Shown: positions 31,835 to 45,759, numbered from the stretch's first letter. The stretch is DNA of 64,000 bases from Whitmania pigra (GCA_021613335.1 JAJTWR010000239.1:839501-903500), one strand, 5' to 3'. Numbers and translations are program-made. Notes: a model not told the origin generated them from the letters alone.

Positions 31835-34800
31835 TCATAGTTTGATCGTTTCACCTTCGACCATGTTCCTGGGCGACGGTGGTTGAACAGTGTGGTTGTC
31901 CTCAGGATCAGCTTGATTCGACTTGTTCTCATAATTGTCGCTGGGAGAGAGATGATCTGGGAATATTTAGAAATAAGTTGTAGAATTAAGAAAACGGAGT
32001 TTTATATGTGTGCCAATATCGAATAACTTGGCAACAAATAATTCACAGAAAACTAAAAGAAGTAATTAAAAAAAAACAATGTATAAAAAAGATACCATAT
32101 TCGGACAGGCGATTTTCCATATCTCCGCAGTTCCATTTCTTTGCGTAGCTGAAGTTGTATTTCCACCCCCTTCCTCTCAATTCGGACTTTCCATCCAATT
32201 TCTTCTTCGCCAAGTGCGCATAGCGGCATTTCCAGGCAGAATATTTCTTTGCCGCTTTCCACAATGTCACCACTTCGGCTATCAGGGGATAAACGACGAG
32301 ATACAGTGAGGCCAAGCACGACCCTAGGCAGACCAGTATCTTCCAGTAGCCCATTAACACATGCGTTGGAATGAATCCAGTGAGAAGTATCATTACTGGC
32401 CAAGTGAAGAGCAAAATTGAAGTTAAACCGCAGGAAACGCATTGCCCGGTACTCTCGATCGAACTGTACTTGCTGTTCAGAATATCGAGGAGCGTTGCAT
32501 ATGAAGTTGTTTTGTTGTGGGAGGCCACTTCCAAATCCTTGGCATAGAGATGATGCCAAGATATTAAAGAGTTGTCAATGGCCAGTGTTTCGGACCAAGC
32601 TGATTCTTCAAGGTCATGTATTCCACTTTCATCCATCTGAATCATGTAACACAAGGCGTCTGAAGCTCTGTTTCTCTTCAGAGAGACTTTCCTGCTTGGA
32701 GTTTCGTGTCGTTTGCAACAACTGAGAATGATCGTCGTTAGGGCTCCAAAGAACACGCTCGTACAATGAACGGTTAATGCAATGTCAGGAGTGCTACTGG
32801 TTGCTAATAAGTCACTCAGACTGCCAGAATAAAGCATGGACAACACTAACCACAACGCCAACGATACCACAAGTCCAATTACGACTCCAAAAAACATGCC
32901 AAAAGCAGAGGTTTTTCTCCAATAGAAGGCCAGGAAAATAGGTATCAGACTGGATCCAGATATCACCTCGGTCAGCAGCAGGATCCACGGCGAATCTATT
33001 CCATAGGCGTAACAAATCGTCGTAAGGCCGCAGATTATGCACGAGAAACAAGCGATGGATAAGTTCTTCATTCGAAAGTCATAATTCTGCCGCTCGAGGA
33101 ACAAGTCAAGAAGAGCGATTCTTTTCTCAATATTTTCCAGTTTCTTCGTGATCGGAGTCAAGTCGAACGAGTTACCTCCCTTCTTTGGCGATCGAGGCTC
33201 CTCTTCGTCCAAATTCAAACTCAAAGCCGCCATATTTTCGCTAATTTCGACCTCTGGAATTCCTCGGTCTTTTTCCTGCTGGGTAAATTTCTGTCGGTGA
33301 AGTGAATCGTCATGCAAAACTGTTTTGCGGTACGCAATGGCGATGTCATAGACGACAATCGAGGCAATGGACAAGAGTTGTGGGACCATGCAAGCCAAAT
33401 AAAGGAATACGGCCAAACAGAAGGTGATGTAATCCCCAATTCTTCCCATGAGTAAGTGAGAGGCATAAGCCGGTAAAAGGTCTGAAATACAAAATATATA
33501 CATGTTATACATGTTATTTGTAATAATTTCACGATGGCATGGGTAAATGTAATAGAAATTCAATCCACGAAAATAATCGAAAACATTAATAATGTCAATT
33601 TACCTTCTCTGAAAGCGCTTGAGTTTAGTTCGTGTATTACAAGTTGTCCCACGCTTTCAGGAGCCACAGGAAGGCTGGAGGCAGAAAACCCGACAGTAAC
33701 TCCAAAGGTGAAGGACAAGGAAAATGTCAACAGGAACCAGCAGATCCCCCCAAAAAGATGACTCTTCACGTTCGTGTTGGGCTTTGAGGCGACGGCACTC
33801 ATCCAGAATGATTGATCCAAGACTGTCACTCCAATTCCACCTTTGATTGGTTATAAATTAAAATTAAGCATCGCGGTTTATTAAAGCAAATAGAATCAAA
33901 TAGAAATGATCGTTTTAGGTATGTAACGCATTTTAATCAAATAAATAAATAAATTATCAAATAGAATGGATTGAAAATAAAGCAACAAATAGTCTACCAA
34001 TAAGTCTTAAGATGGTTTGCATCATGACCATGAGGGGCTGGGATGGCATCATTGAGTTGAGGTCAGCTTTTGCATCTGATGACATCATAACTTGTTAGAG
34101 TCATTTAAATTTATTATATTTGCTTTATTTATTTAATTTTGTATCAATCTCTCATTGAGCACATTGATATTTTAAACGCTGCTACTTATAACTTTATAAT
34201 GGCTCATGTAATTACTCATAACTACCTCATTATAGGATTGCTACATATTTAAAAGACAAATTTCTCACCATTACTGACGACAACAAGGCTGGAAAAATCA
34301 GAAAGCTGCTTGCTCTGAGACATAAGACTCCAGAAGTACATGACAGCAGTTGATGAGGTAAAGGCGCAGACGCAGTATGAGAAGTAAATCGACCCTCCAA
34401 GGCCAGACATAAGGGCGCTAAGGCATGCCACTGCCATCAGGTACAAGCTCATCCAGTGGCTCTCGATGTCTGGTGATTTGTTCGCCAATTAATGTTGAAA
34501 TGCTAAGAAGGTTTTCTTAAGGGAAACATTAATGCTAAATAAAAATTATATTGCGCTTATTTATTATACTTAAAAATTGTAATGATATTTGAGCAATATT
34601 TAAGTTGCTTAAGTGCTTAATCATTAGAAAACCTATTATGCAAAGTAAAAATAACTTGAAATTGCCAATAATGCCAATAATTTATTCCTGCCGTTGGTCT
34701 TATGGAAGAAAGAAGCACCTTGACACAGTGAAGTTGTAATGCTGGCTGTTTCGAGGAGGAGCATGCTGCCAATGAGGACGTTGACAAGCAGTGACAAGAT

Positions 34801-36161
34801 GACCATGAGAATGTGGACGTACGATCCAAATCTGGCTTTTAAAACCTGACCAAATGACGAATGATGGTTGAATTAATAAATTAATTAGAATCGAAATAGG
34901 TTCTCTCATGTCGCTATATCTGTAACAGTAATAACTAGAGAAATGAGATGGTTATAGTCCTGCATGTTAATTATAAATAATTATGTTATAAGATCATTAT
35001 AAAACAAATTAAAATGCTTTAATTAAGAGTTTAACGACGAAAATTATCACTATGCCTGTAAGAATGTCTTGGCTCCTGGAGCAATGATTCTTATCCTGAA
35101 GGCGAGCATGGTAGATAGGAAAATTGGAATGCAACCAGACAGAGAGTACCACATGTGCCCAGCCAAATCAGCCTACAGTGTTTTGAGGTTTTATGTTTTG
35201 AACATACAAATTAAAATAAAGTTATTAGACCATTCATTCAGGTTTCATTTGTTCTCAATTTTAATAATTACACAAACGATAAAGTCAGGGACGTCATTAT
35301 TTTAGGTTTTTTAAAGGAGGCGCGGCAAACCCTCACAAAACTCAAGGAAATGACCTTTTTATTATGTTTATAGCCAAAATTCAGGCTGACAAACATGAGG
35401 ACAAACTTCGTAAAACATGAGGAGATGAATTTTTGTGCGTTTTAAGTACCCCTCGCCTCTCTCTCCCCAAATGACGTCCGTGGATAAAGGTAATTATGAA
35501 ACAAATATCAATAGAAACCATTTTGAGGCTTGCTGTTGAACCAATTATTGTTCCAATCCAGAGCCATCTAGTGACCACGAAACAAGACATAAGGCCGGAG
35601 TTCACGTCACCACCGGAGTCAAAGAACGTGTCAATGATATGCCCGTCGAGGTAAATGGTATTTCTGGGGTTAAAACAAACAAAAATCCAACATTAAAGAG
35701 AAGCAAATGTTAACACTATTTTTCAAGAAAGTTGCAAATGAAATAAACGCATTCAAAGTCAAAATTATCAATAGTAACCTGATAAATCCGTGGAGAAGTG
35801 AAACCAAGGAACTGAGTAGGAGCAGGCAGAGGACAAGTAGCAAACCTTGAGTAAGGGATATGTTGGCATTTAAATATCCCATTTGGTCGACTTTAACAGG
35901 CAGTTCGTGAATGTCGAATTCAGCGCCAAAAACTGACTCCGTCTCGGCACCCAAAACTGGTTTGTCCAATTGTTTTCCATAACCTCGAACGTCGCTTATG
36001 GACCGTTTTCCACCCAGAGAAAGCGCCTCTTTAACGTAAACAGACTCATTTCCTGCAGCCCATGAAGGGTATTCCTCTTTTCCGAAGTTTGAGAGACCCA
36101 AAGTTACTTGCAACAAGAGAAGTTTGAAAACTAACGACGAAGTGCAAATTCCGTTAGCCAT
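31835..36161 (-). CDS. DUR3-like urea/proton (sodium:solute) symporter, nine exons
   Basis: Exons on the minus strand: 35779-36161, 35519-35663, 35056-35172, 34719-34845, 34269-34469, 33998-34075, 33604-33840, 32096-33481 and 31835-31956. They sum to 2796 nt, or 931 residues, in consistent phases. The core matches the SSF family and DUR3 in particular: VVTRWLWIGTIIGSTASL, RIIAPGAKTFLQVLKARFG, then GGIGVTVLDQSFWMSAVASK and HLFGGICWFLLTF. These are the positions where plant and fungal DUR3 read DQ.YWQ.AIA and GG..WF. DUR3 carries urea across the plasma membrane driven by a cation gradient. The protein is longer than plant DUR3 (about 700) because of a roughly 120-residue hydrophilic N-terminal part after a signal-like start and a long central hydrophilic stretch (DEEEPRSPKKGG region). 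The intron after the third exon seems to use a GC donor. A MITE sits in the second intron. Confidence 0.88.
35286..35482. mobile_element. hAT-type MITE, copy 3, inside a DUR3-like intron
   Basis: The element starts CAGGGACGTCATTA and ends AAATGACGTCCGTG. It is flanked by GATAAAGT (35278-35285) and GATAAAGG (35483-35490), an 8-bp target duplication with one mismatch. It lies in the intron between exons 35519-35663 and 35056-35172 of the DUR3-like gene, 36 bp from the former. Confidence 0.82.
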
Positions 36162-36424
36162 TTCGCAGATAACCGCTTAAATTTTAAGAAACGTCCCTCA
36201 ATATCTCAGCAACGCCGATAGAACAGAACATTAAACCCTCAACCTTACTGTCCTTCTGTTAAAACTTTCCGAACAACGACCGTTTACCGACTACAGCCCG
36301 CTTTATAAACTAACAATCCCCAACACAACACTACACAACGCGTCGGAGTTTCAAATCGAATTGAAGAGGATTGGTCAAGCCAAACTTATTTACACAAGTA
36401 TTCTTTAAGAAACCAAACATCAAC

Positions 36425-38457
36425 TCAGAATTCCAAGTAATAATCGGATTCATAATAGCCTTCTGAATTCACAGAGTGAAGCCTTGATAAATGCAATCCT
36501 TTTAATTGAATTTTTCCAAAGTAATAGTCTTTCAAGTTCTGAAAATAAATGCAAATAAAATTGGATGGATGGATAAATACTACTGTTATATATAAACATT
36601 TACAATATGCAAAATATAGTTAAGAAGTTGCTTAAATCATACAACATAATTATAGAAGGATAATGTAAATGAGAATTGTAAAAAATTCAGTTACTTTAAA
36701 AATAAAAAACATTAAAAACGAAAAATCGATTGGGAACACATCCTGACCTTTAACACTTGTGAGGCATCAAATCTTTCTCTTTTTCTCCTGGCATCTTGAA
36801 CTTCAGACTCTGCACCCTTTCTGAACAGGGTGTTGATAACTGTCACGTGAAGTTTCACCCTGTCGAACTGCTCCTTCATCAGACCAGAAGTTTCACAGGC
36901 CTTAACAATCTTGTCTGAAATGACTTGCAGCCTGCAATTAACTTAAATATTTGCAATTAAATAAGTAAGCAATATTGATGTTAGTAAGAAAGAAGATAGT
37001 TGAAAGTGAAAATATGAGACAAGTTAAATTTATGGTGACAATGTCCTTAAGATGTATTCGTCTTGAACAAAAATGTGCATAATATCGCAAGATTGAGATG
37101 ATTTAGGAGCAGGTCCAAAAGCTGGAAGACTACTTCTAAGCCTCAGTTTAGAGGAATTAAAATGACTCTCAAGTTGCAACAGCTCTTCATTAAATATTCA
37201 TTTAAAATAACAATACCAAAATGGTTAAGTATTATTTTGTAGAACAAATTTAACATGAAAAAAAATCAACCTGTCACTTTCATCATCTAGCTCCACCTTA
37301 GCATAAAGAACATCAACAGAATTTGGATCATCATTCATGTATTCCAATCCTTTCATCCTCAGATTCAGGGGAGCATCAAAAAACCCCTCACTAAAATAGA
37401 AATATTCAAATCTGAAATCCAATCAAAGAAACAAAACATAAAATATAAACAAACTTAGTGAGCGTTTGTTTGCAGTTATTAAGAACTTCCTTAATCTTCA
37501 TCTTGTCTGTCTCATCAACAACAACCATTACCCCTAGTGTCAGATGGAGTTTCTTGGGATTTTGGAAAATAGAATCATCAATTCCTCTGGACTGGAAAAT
37601 TAATTACTTACTTAAGCCATTTGTTATCTAAATTTGATAAAGAACTCCACATAAGTTACAAAATGCACAGTTTTGAATATCAATAATTTAGAAAAATTAA
37701 TCATAAGTAAAAGTATGAAAATGATTATTCAAGCAAATGCATCAACATGAGCCACACCTTGTACTTTTTCAAAACTTGATCCCTGAAGTTTTCAAATCCC
37801 TTGATGATTTCATCAGAGACAACAGAAAATGACAAAAAATGTGTGAAGGGCAATCTTTTCTTCTCAGTTTCAACAATCAGAGAAATTCTTGTGCATGCAG
37901 GCAAAACATTCTTTTGCTCTTTGCCTTTTACCACTGTTTAAATGCATAAATCAGTACAAAATAACACCCTGAATTTCCTTAAGTTAAGTTTGCTTGAAAG
38001 CTCATAATAATTATGTTAAAGTTTACCAACCGATATCACCATCTTGTCCCTTTGGAGGCAAGATGATCTTGGCACCAGTTTCTGCCTCAATTTTGTATCT
38101 TGTTCCTCCCTTATGGCCAACAATAAACCTGTGAAATACACTTGGGATGCTCAGCAGTGCTTTGAAACCTCCATCTGATTCTTCAATTTGAAAGTTTCCA
38201 GCATCACAGCATTCATCTTCATATATATCACAAGCTGGTAAAACATAACATATTAATTATGATAAACCAACACAGAGGGCCCTCAAAGTAAGAGTTTGTA
38301 AAATGGTCCAACCCTCTTCTAGATCTTTCATGCGATATATCTTCTCATCGTGACTTTCACTTTTTAAATAAGCATTTCTTCTATAATTAATGCCATCAAT
38401 TTTTAATATTGGTGGGCGCAGAACATCGCTGGCAGAAATTTGGCCAAGAGAAACCAT
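36425..38457 (-). CDS. Activating signal cointegrator 1 complex subunit 1 (ASCC1), seven exons
   Basis: Exons on the minus strand: 38313-38457, 38031-38234, 37758-37933, 37455-37591, 37271-37390, 36748-36931 and 36425-36538. They total 1080 nt, or 359 residues. The start region VLRPPILKIDGINYRRN matches ASCC1. A KH domain follows (HRFIVGHKGGTRYKIEAETG, then IILPPKGQDGDI). The rest is the AKAP7-like 2H phosphoesterase fold, with both characteristic H-x-T/V motifs: KKLHLTLG and VKLHVTVINTLFR, plus EYMNDDP. ASCC1 joins the ASCC3 helicase complex in alkylation-damage repair and RNA-linked processes in the nucleus. An upstream in-frame ATG at 38499 is possible; I chose 38457 because the family similarity begins shortly after it. 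Its neighbour 440 bp away, NOC4L, is on the same strand. Confidence 0.93.
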
Positions 38458-38897
38458 TCCAAAACGAAAGTGTTTACTTTTTAAAAGAAAACAACTCACA
38501 GTCTATGCAAGAACACTTTCGCTGATAAAAGATAGTTGCTTTAGATTTTTGAATTGAGTAATATAATTTTATGAAAATCACTTATTTTAATTATTATACA
38601 CAGTCCCTTTCTTAATTCCGCTCATATTGGTTGGCATTATTCATAGAAACCTGTTGTACTAACCATTAATAATTATCAAATTATTATCACTACATAGTTT
38701 CAAAAGTATGTCGAAGGCCTTTTAAACGCAGTGAAATTGCATTACAATTTGTATATGGCCAACCTTAAATGATTACCAAACGATCAACCCCACGACTGTT
38801 TTTGTAAATCGAAATTGAAGAGTCATCGTTCGAAAACTTTATTACCAAATAAAAATGTTCTTATAAAGCCAAACTGTCAACCATTGTGCAGCAGTTT

Positions 38898-41800
38898 TTA
38901 AGCTATCAATTCAAGGAAGGATGGCTGTTTGGAAGGATTTCCAGTAAAATATTTCTCTGGAGCAATCTTCATTCTTTTTTTCCTTTCTTTGTCCAGCAGC
39001 TAAAAAACAAAAAATAATAATAATTTGCATGTTATGAGAAGAGTTACATCACCATTTTGATAAAAGAAAGCTTACAATGGTATAGTTGGCCTTTGTATGA
39101 GTTGCATAGGGCAGCTCTATTCTGGGTAAAATGCTATTGATTTTTCTGCTCCGTTCAGCATTCATTGGATAAATGTGATCTTGAAGGGACTGAAATTCAA
39201 GATTAATTTTTAGCTCACTTACCATAATAATGGTAATAATAATGCTAATAATAATTATGCTAAAACATCGTAATGAAATAAACAATTGAAACACACAAAT
39301 CAAAATCTTAACCAGCATGCACCAACTGCTCAAAAATATAAATTTAGACTTATATCAAGTGAAATTAATACCTTCATTTCCCACAGTGAACTTGCAAGAG
39401 CTTTCGATTCTGCTGGATTCTGCTCGTCCTCGTCGTAAGGATCGTCCAGAAATGCTGAAGGGGAAAACAAAACTTCACAAAACTTGATTTTAAAAATAGT
39501 TTTGAGAAATTTTATGGTCGCAACTATTTCAATTAACTGCAAATACAATACGGACAGAGTAGGAGAACTTAATGGTCAGATTTAAGGATGTGCACACTTT
39601 TCACTGCCACCTCTTATCAAAATAATGGAATAAAAGCAACAAAAATATAATGAAGTAATAAATGTTATAACAAATGGGTTCGTAGCTTGTAGATTGCTCA
39701 AACATCTTGTTCTAACCTTCTGAAGATGCCTTGTGCACAAGAACCTGGCAGTTTGGATGCCTGATGAGTAGGTTGATGATGAGAGTCGATACTGCTTGCA
39801 GAGTCGTTGGAGGAAGAACCAGAGAAATTCTAGCCAATTTTTTGATGAATGCTGCCACCAGATTTGCAGGCAAGTGCCTGGATGGGTGTAGAATGTTATT
39901 AGTAGAGTGAAAGTATTAGTATAAGTAATTATGCTAAAAAGTTGTTAATAATCCTTAAAGTTAAATTATACTAATAAGTTGTTAAGTAAGGAATCCTGCA
40001 ATGCAATAAACTCAGATATGAAGTCGTTATTGTGAATAACCAACGTTGAACTCAGAAAAGTATTGAGTAGATTGAGAAACTGCGAGATGTACGGAGCACT
40101 GAAGATGGTCGGCTCGAGTAGCACGTATAATTTCTTGTAGAACGCAGGGTAGTCCCTGTGTTGAAGATAATTATTTTGCATTTCACTTTATTTATTCAAA
40201 TGTATCATTAACTACATGTTTAAATAATTATGATATTTATTACTGATTAATAAAAGACATTAACAACTAACAAATTGTAGGAAGTCATCAGAATAAATAG
40301 ACCATTTAGAGCCAGAAGGCTTATGTTGCCACCTGAAAAATCAGACAAAAGACATTACTTGGGCACTGCCTTATATTGTCACACAATTAATACCAGTTGT
40401 TAATTTTAAAAAAGTATTAGATTTAATTAAATATTATTAGCAAATACTAATTAGTTAATGACATGGATATTGTTCAAATGTATGCGCACAACCAAAACCC
40501 ACCAATGCTGTAGGAGAGAATGAGGAAATCAGAGAGAGGAAGAGGATTGGACATGAAAGGCATGACTTTGTCATGGAGGACTGTCAGGACACTTTCATAC
40601 AAGGCAGGTGATAACTGAAACCAGCAGAACATGATCTATCATCTCAGTATACCCGGCATGATTAAATGTCGGACTAAACGTAGCATTTTATCTAGGAACC
40701 GACCAAAAATAAACCTGCAAATGTTCCAAGTCCCAAATTTTAAAATGCACAGCATTCTTAAAAACACACCTCCAAAGCAAGAAAATCAATCCACATAGAA
40801 GAAAACAATTTCTTCTGTTCTTTTGGACAAGCACTCTTCGTATGCTCTTTAAAAATCAAACCCGATCATTGACAGAATTTAGCATTACAATTGATCTAAC
40901 AAATTCTCAATTAATTAGAAATTGTAGGCTTAAACAAACCACAAGTTATGTAGAAGTTCTTGAGTGGTTCATCATTCTTGAATTGTGGCATATTTAAATG
41001 TTTCATCAATTCAAAAACCATTTCAAGATTGAGTGAGTTTCCAGCCATCTTCTGTAAACAAGTTCAAGATTAATTTTAATTAGTGACGTGCTAATAATCA
41101 AAAAGAAAATAAACAATGAAACATTCAAACCTTTGAAATGGCATTGTGAAGAGCTTTCATGGTGTAGAACCTGATGTCATCAAAGTGACAGAATTTTTCT
41201 TGAAATTTGTTGATGCTGTCGACCAGTGCAACATCAGAACCCATGGATGCATTGCTGATGATGGAGTTGATGGTTTGCTGTACAAAATTGGAGAAATATA
41301 AGCACCACAATACATTAGCAAATTAATGGAAGTATATGTAAGACCTATGTTTACAGATTATTTTTTTAAATATTTGAAATGCAGCACAAGAACATTTAAA
41401 GAGATTCATTTAAAAATGCTTACATATAACAACTGCACTGGAAACTTATCTGAATTCTTCACATTCTTTGATTCAGCTTTCAGCAAAGACATCATTGATA
41501 TCAGGGCCAAATCCTGAGACAAATGCAATCTTTACATTCATAATGGTTTATGAAACTGATTGATATTTATGTAATTTTGTGTAATAACCAAATAATGAGC
41601 TTCAACACCAATTTTAAATGAACATAAATCTCACCCTCACAGACTCTTCGGCATTACCAAGCAATCCAGACAAGGAATTGCAACAGTCGTGATACCTCTC
41701 CTTCATCCAAGACGAGTACATTTCCTCTGGTGTTTTGTCTAAATAAAATTTTTTTACTTAATTATGTAAATTTTAAGAATGTTAATATTATCCATCACAA

Positions 41801-42235
41801 AAAATAGAATTAATCAAACCCATTTTATCTTTCTCTGTATTTGATCCTAATATGATTACACCAGTGTTCAATAGGTGCAAACAGACTTTAACCACGCCAT
41901 TAATAGATTTTATTACAACTTTCGCATTTTCATCCTGTGTTAATGAATGTAACGACCGTTACTCGATAAAGATATTTTATTTAACCATCTCTTAAGCAAG
42001 GTATGTATGTCATATACGTTATATAAATCATATCGTAAACTATAATTCTGTTATAGATTGCCAAAAATTATTCACGTTATTTCACATATCTCGCTTTTAT
42101 ACACAAAATCATTTCATGCGAATTTGAACAGACCTCCATATCGCTTATTAAATCCACAAATAAATTTGCATTTTTCTTCGTGGAAATAATTAAGTCAGCC
42201 TTATCTTGCTTCTGATTTAATTTTTTCTTCGTCAT
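38898..42235 (-). CDS. Nucleolar complex protein 4 homolog (NOC4L), 14 exons
   Basis: Exons on the minus strand: 42134-42235, 41820-41934, 41635-41738, 41424-41513, 41131-41277, 40940-41051, 40770-40846, 40503-40614, 40272-40332, 40045-40155, 39717-39877, 39372-39454, 39076-39189 and 38898-38999. They sum to 1491 nt, or 496 residues (human about 516). Diagnostic CBF/Mak21-domain segments are LSLLALNGLFILMTSYNL, DYPAFYKKLYVLLEPTIF, then FLSST joined to HLPANLVAAFIKKLARIS, LLIRHPNCQVLVHK, and DPYDEDEQNP followed by SKALASSLWEMK. NOC4 pairs with NOP14 in assembly and export of the 40S ribosomal subunit in the nucleolus. The FLSST/HLPAN junction, identical in layout to human, fixed the donor at 40044. 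An alternative Met at 42265 exists. Confidence 0.93.
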
Positions 42236-43282
42236 TATCCGGCAATTCAAATAATCTATCAACAATGCAAATTATCACCCTCGCTAGTGTGAAGTAAACA
42301 GTAGAATAAAATATTGAATCCAGTACAATTTGGCAGGCATAGGTAATCCAAAATTATGACAATTACATTTTAACACAAATATTATTTTATATATATTAGT
42401 ATTATATAAAATTAACTTTATTTATAGTTCAAGAAGATTAAGACTTATCGACACAATTTATAATTATCCCACTATATAAAGATTAAACTCATTAGGATCT
42501 TGAGTTCCAAATCATCTCAGTTATTCAAAGGACTATAAGCAAATAAATAGGATCTTGAGTACTTGGTTCATATATTCTGTGTATTTTACCGAACTCAAGT
42601 ACATTGAATAAAGCGATTTTTTGCACAAATTTATTTGTCTCGTGTGAGGCAAAGTTATTTTTTAAAAATATATCATTTATAATATTAATTATTTATAATA
42701 TTACTACATAATAAATTGCTTTAAGTAAACTGTTTTCTACAACAACGTTTTAAACAATTTTTAAAAATGATTCTTATATTACCTAGCTTTTTTTTTGTTT
42801 TTGTAGTTGAAATTCACTTTTACTTGGTACTGACCCTATAATATTTGGAGAATAGGAAAATCCATATGATCTTCAAATATTTTCCCGAACTTTTAGTAAT
42901 TCGGACTACAATTATTATTATTCTTAAAAGAAATTGCCTACGATTCGGTGTTCAGTTCAGTGCACTCAGCTGATAAGTATTGATTTCAATTCTTGAAAAT
43001 TTATAAAACTGTTTAATTGGGATTCGTATTAACTGTTTTTCTTGACAAAGGCCAAAGCAAGATTTGCGGGGAGAAACGCTTACTGCTGCACCAAGGTCAT
43101 AAAATTTCGATAATTTTCTCCAACTCTTCTAATATAGGTTAAGAGTTGATATTTCCCCTTATGGCAATAAATGTATTATTATCTTACAGTTTTTGTAAAG
43201 TGAATAACATATCAGAATTTCAAACCTGAACTATATTATAAGTATAATTTTAACAATTTTCTTGATTTTCCCAGCCATAAAG
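42236..43282. other. Divergent intergenic region (NOC4L / DNAJC30 promoters)
   Basis: About 1 kb of AT-rich DNA separates the starts of NOC4L (-) and DNAJC30 (+). The phrase TAGGATCTTGAGT occurs twice (about 42494 and 42549). No exon or RNA gene was seen. A pyrimidine-AG just before the DNAJC30 start (CCCAG at 43274) could be the end of a 5' UTR intron. Confidence 0.5.
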
Positions 43283-43876
43283 ATGTATTTCCTCTTCAGC
43301 CAAATTTGCAGAAACATTTTAGATGTAAAATTTGGATCAACAATTTGGGCAAAAAGATGTCATTCTTCTCAAACTCTTTATGACTTGCTTAAAATATCTC
43401 CAACTGCCTCTCAGTCTCAAATCAAAGCTGCATATTTTCGACTTTCCAAGAAATATCATCCAGATGTTAATAAAGAGGCAGATGCAAGACACATATTCAA
43501 CAGAATAGCTGAAGCATACAAAGTTTTAAGCAATACTGGACAAAGAGCCGAGTACGACAGGCAAATATCTAATAAGACTCAAAGGAGTTCCTTTGCAAGT
43601 AGCTCTACTGTTCATCAGGAGGATGTATTTAGAGAAGCCAGAGCATCCAAAGTTAAGAGCAATACTGGCCAATACCATACTGGAAAGACTCCTCATTTTG
43701 ATTTTGATGAATTCTACAGGAATCACTATCCAGAAATGATTAAACAAGCTCGAGAAGCTAAAATTAAAAGAGAAGCCTATGATAAGGAAATTAAACTAAA
43801 GGAAAAAGCATTAAACATGCGTGTTGGTATTCAATTGTTATTGATAATAGCAATTGTGCTTTCCATGTTTCTCTGA
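43283..43876 (+). CDS. DNAJC30-like mitochondrial J-domain protein, single exon
   Basis: An uninterrupted 197-residue frame starts at ATG 43283. The N-terminus is basic and lacks acidic residues, like a mitochondrial presequence. A J domain follows (TLYDLLKISPTASQSQIKAA, then KKYHPDVN with the HPD motif, then IAEAYKVLSNTGQRAEYDR). The C-terminal part FDFDEFYRNHYPEMIKQARE aligns with the DNAJC30 block [20 protein letters not shown] as I know it, and the protein ends in a hydrophobic segment (IQLLLIIAIVLSMFL) suited to the inner membrane. DNAJC30 associates with ATP synthase and is implicated in complex I subunit exchange. The gene is also intronless in mammals, so that is not odd here. Confidence 0.9.
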   Translation: MYFLFSQICRNILDVKFGSTIWAKRCHSSQTLYDLLKISPTASQSQIKAAYFRLSKKYHPDVNKEADARHIFNRIAEAYKVLSNTGQRAEYDRQISNKTQRSSFASSSTVHQEDVFREARASKVKSNTGQYHTGKTPHFDFDEFYRNHYPEMIKQAREAKIKREAYDKEIKLKEKALNMRVGIQLLLIIAIVLSMFL

Positions 43877-45759
43877 ATAATACTTTACAAACCCTACCAT
43901 TAGTGGTATGTCTTTTTTAGAAAGTAAGTTTGTAGCAATTAATACTTTTTCTAAATAAAATTTTTGAGATAAGTAATGTTTTGGAGATTATGTCACATTT
44001 TGCAGGGGCCCTATATATGATTTTAAATGAATTAGCAGGCTTAAACCAGGTAATTCAAATAATTCTATGACAAAGAAGGCATTCCCTACTAGTAAGGTGC
44101 TAATGTTAAGTGATTATTGGGTATGGCTAATGTATATCACACAATTATCAGTGCCTTTTGTTAACAATGGTACATTTTGTGGCCTTGTCATATAACTTTG
44201 CAAAGCATAAGTTCTTATTACTAAAATTATGGAGAGAATGCCTGATAACATGAATTAAATGGATGAACAATAGAACCGTGCCGACAAAGTAACTAAGTAA
44301 AGTAAGGATGTAAGAGAATTGTTTTGTTATTTCCTATGTACCCTCTAAGCTGCTTAATCGTCCTATGCACGGCCCAGTTGCTTATCCCGGCCAGAATATA
44401 ATGTGTTTGTGTGCATATATATATATGTAAGATAAACTTTATTCATAATTAGTGATGCGCCTAAATTTAAACATTTGGTGAATACTTGTAATTACTTATG
44501 TGACAGGCAAAGTTCCACTCACGAAGGAATTAGAATCACTCGTCCGAACAATTTACGCAATTTTTTAGCAGATCTTCTTACGATTGTCATATAACTGGTC
44601 TTTTCAGCCATCACATATGCGTACCAAATAAAAATATTGAAAATTATGTGACGGTTCTTCAGTAGTGTCTCACAAACTTAACTGAAACTGAATTCGCTCA
44701 CAATCTCAAATTTTTGCACACAAGGCTGTCATCCTTAGAGGGAACATTGGTTATTTCAATTGATACTCACAATGAAGACATGTAAAGCAGCAAATTAACC
44801 ATTTTTACAGGCTTAAAGATTAGCCTGTGCTAATTTATCTGTGTTAATTATCTGTGCCTGATTGCATATACCAGCGTCCATTTTTGTGGTTGCATTAACA
44901 TGTAATTTTATTTCAGTTGACATCTATCTAATTTTTTAATAGAATTTCAAACAGAATGGCCCACAGACCATTAACACCATGTGAAATGCAAAAACCAAAG
45001 TTGTTCCAATGTTAAAAGTATTTACAAGCTAAAAATAGTATCTTAAATAATTCTTGGTAAAGCTTCATTCAAAGTTTATTTTAATGAAAGACATGATCTC
45101 ATGTGTGGCACTTGGTGCAATAATTATTATTTATAATAGGACGTGATGAATGCTAGAAGTCGATCAAAGATAAATAACAACAAATAAATATTTGCATCAC
45201 CTTGATAACCTGAGATTTATGGTCCTTACATCAATATGATGCATGCAAAAAACATGGCCAAAAAAACACAAAATCATGGCAAGCAATGGTTACAGACAAT
45301 ATTCTAATTTTAAACATATAAGACCTCCCCATTTAAATACCTATTTAACAAAACAAGCAAGAAATTTGTTGTTTTTTTTTCAAATGTGTGGCACACAGCC
45401 TGATGCTTGGCACAAAGTATAATTAAATTAAAAGGCTTTTAAAAGATCGGCTTTTTCTGATGGCTGGAAAGAGGAAAGCTTCTTTTCCATGAACTGGCAA
45501 TAAGATGAAAACAGGAAAATATAAAAAATAAACTTCTAGTTGCTTTGAAACTCACTCCAATTTGTTTGATCATCTCAGAAATTATGGTCATTGCTGAGCA
45601 TTTTCTCACCGAATTTTCCTGTTCTTGTGATGCTATTTGGTAAGAATGCTCATACTAGTTAAGAAGTTGAATTGGTACAATGTGCTCAGCTTATTCAAAG
45701 ACAGGGTTAATACCCCTGATTTGTGAGAAAAAAGTCGACAAAGAGCGTATAGCTGAAGA
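43877..45759. other. Intergenic DNA, no gene seen
   Basis: The stretch holds the DNAJC30 3' end, an (AT)n run near 44415, and the 3' side of the NDE1-like gene. No supported exon, RNA gene or mobile element was found in about 1.9 kb. Confidence 0.55.
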
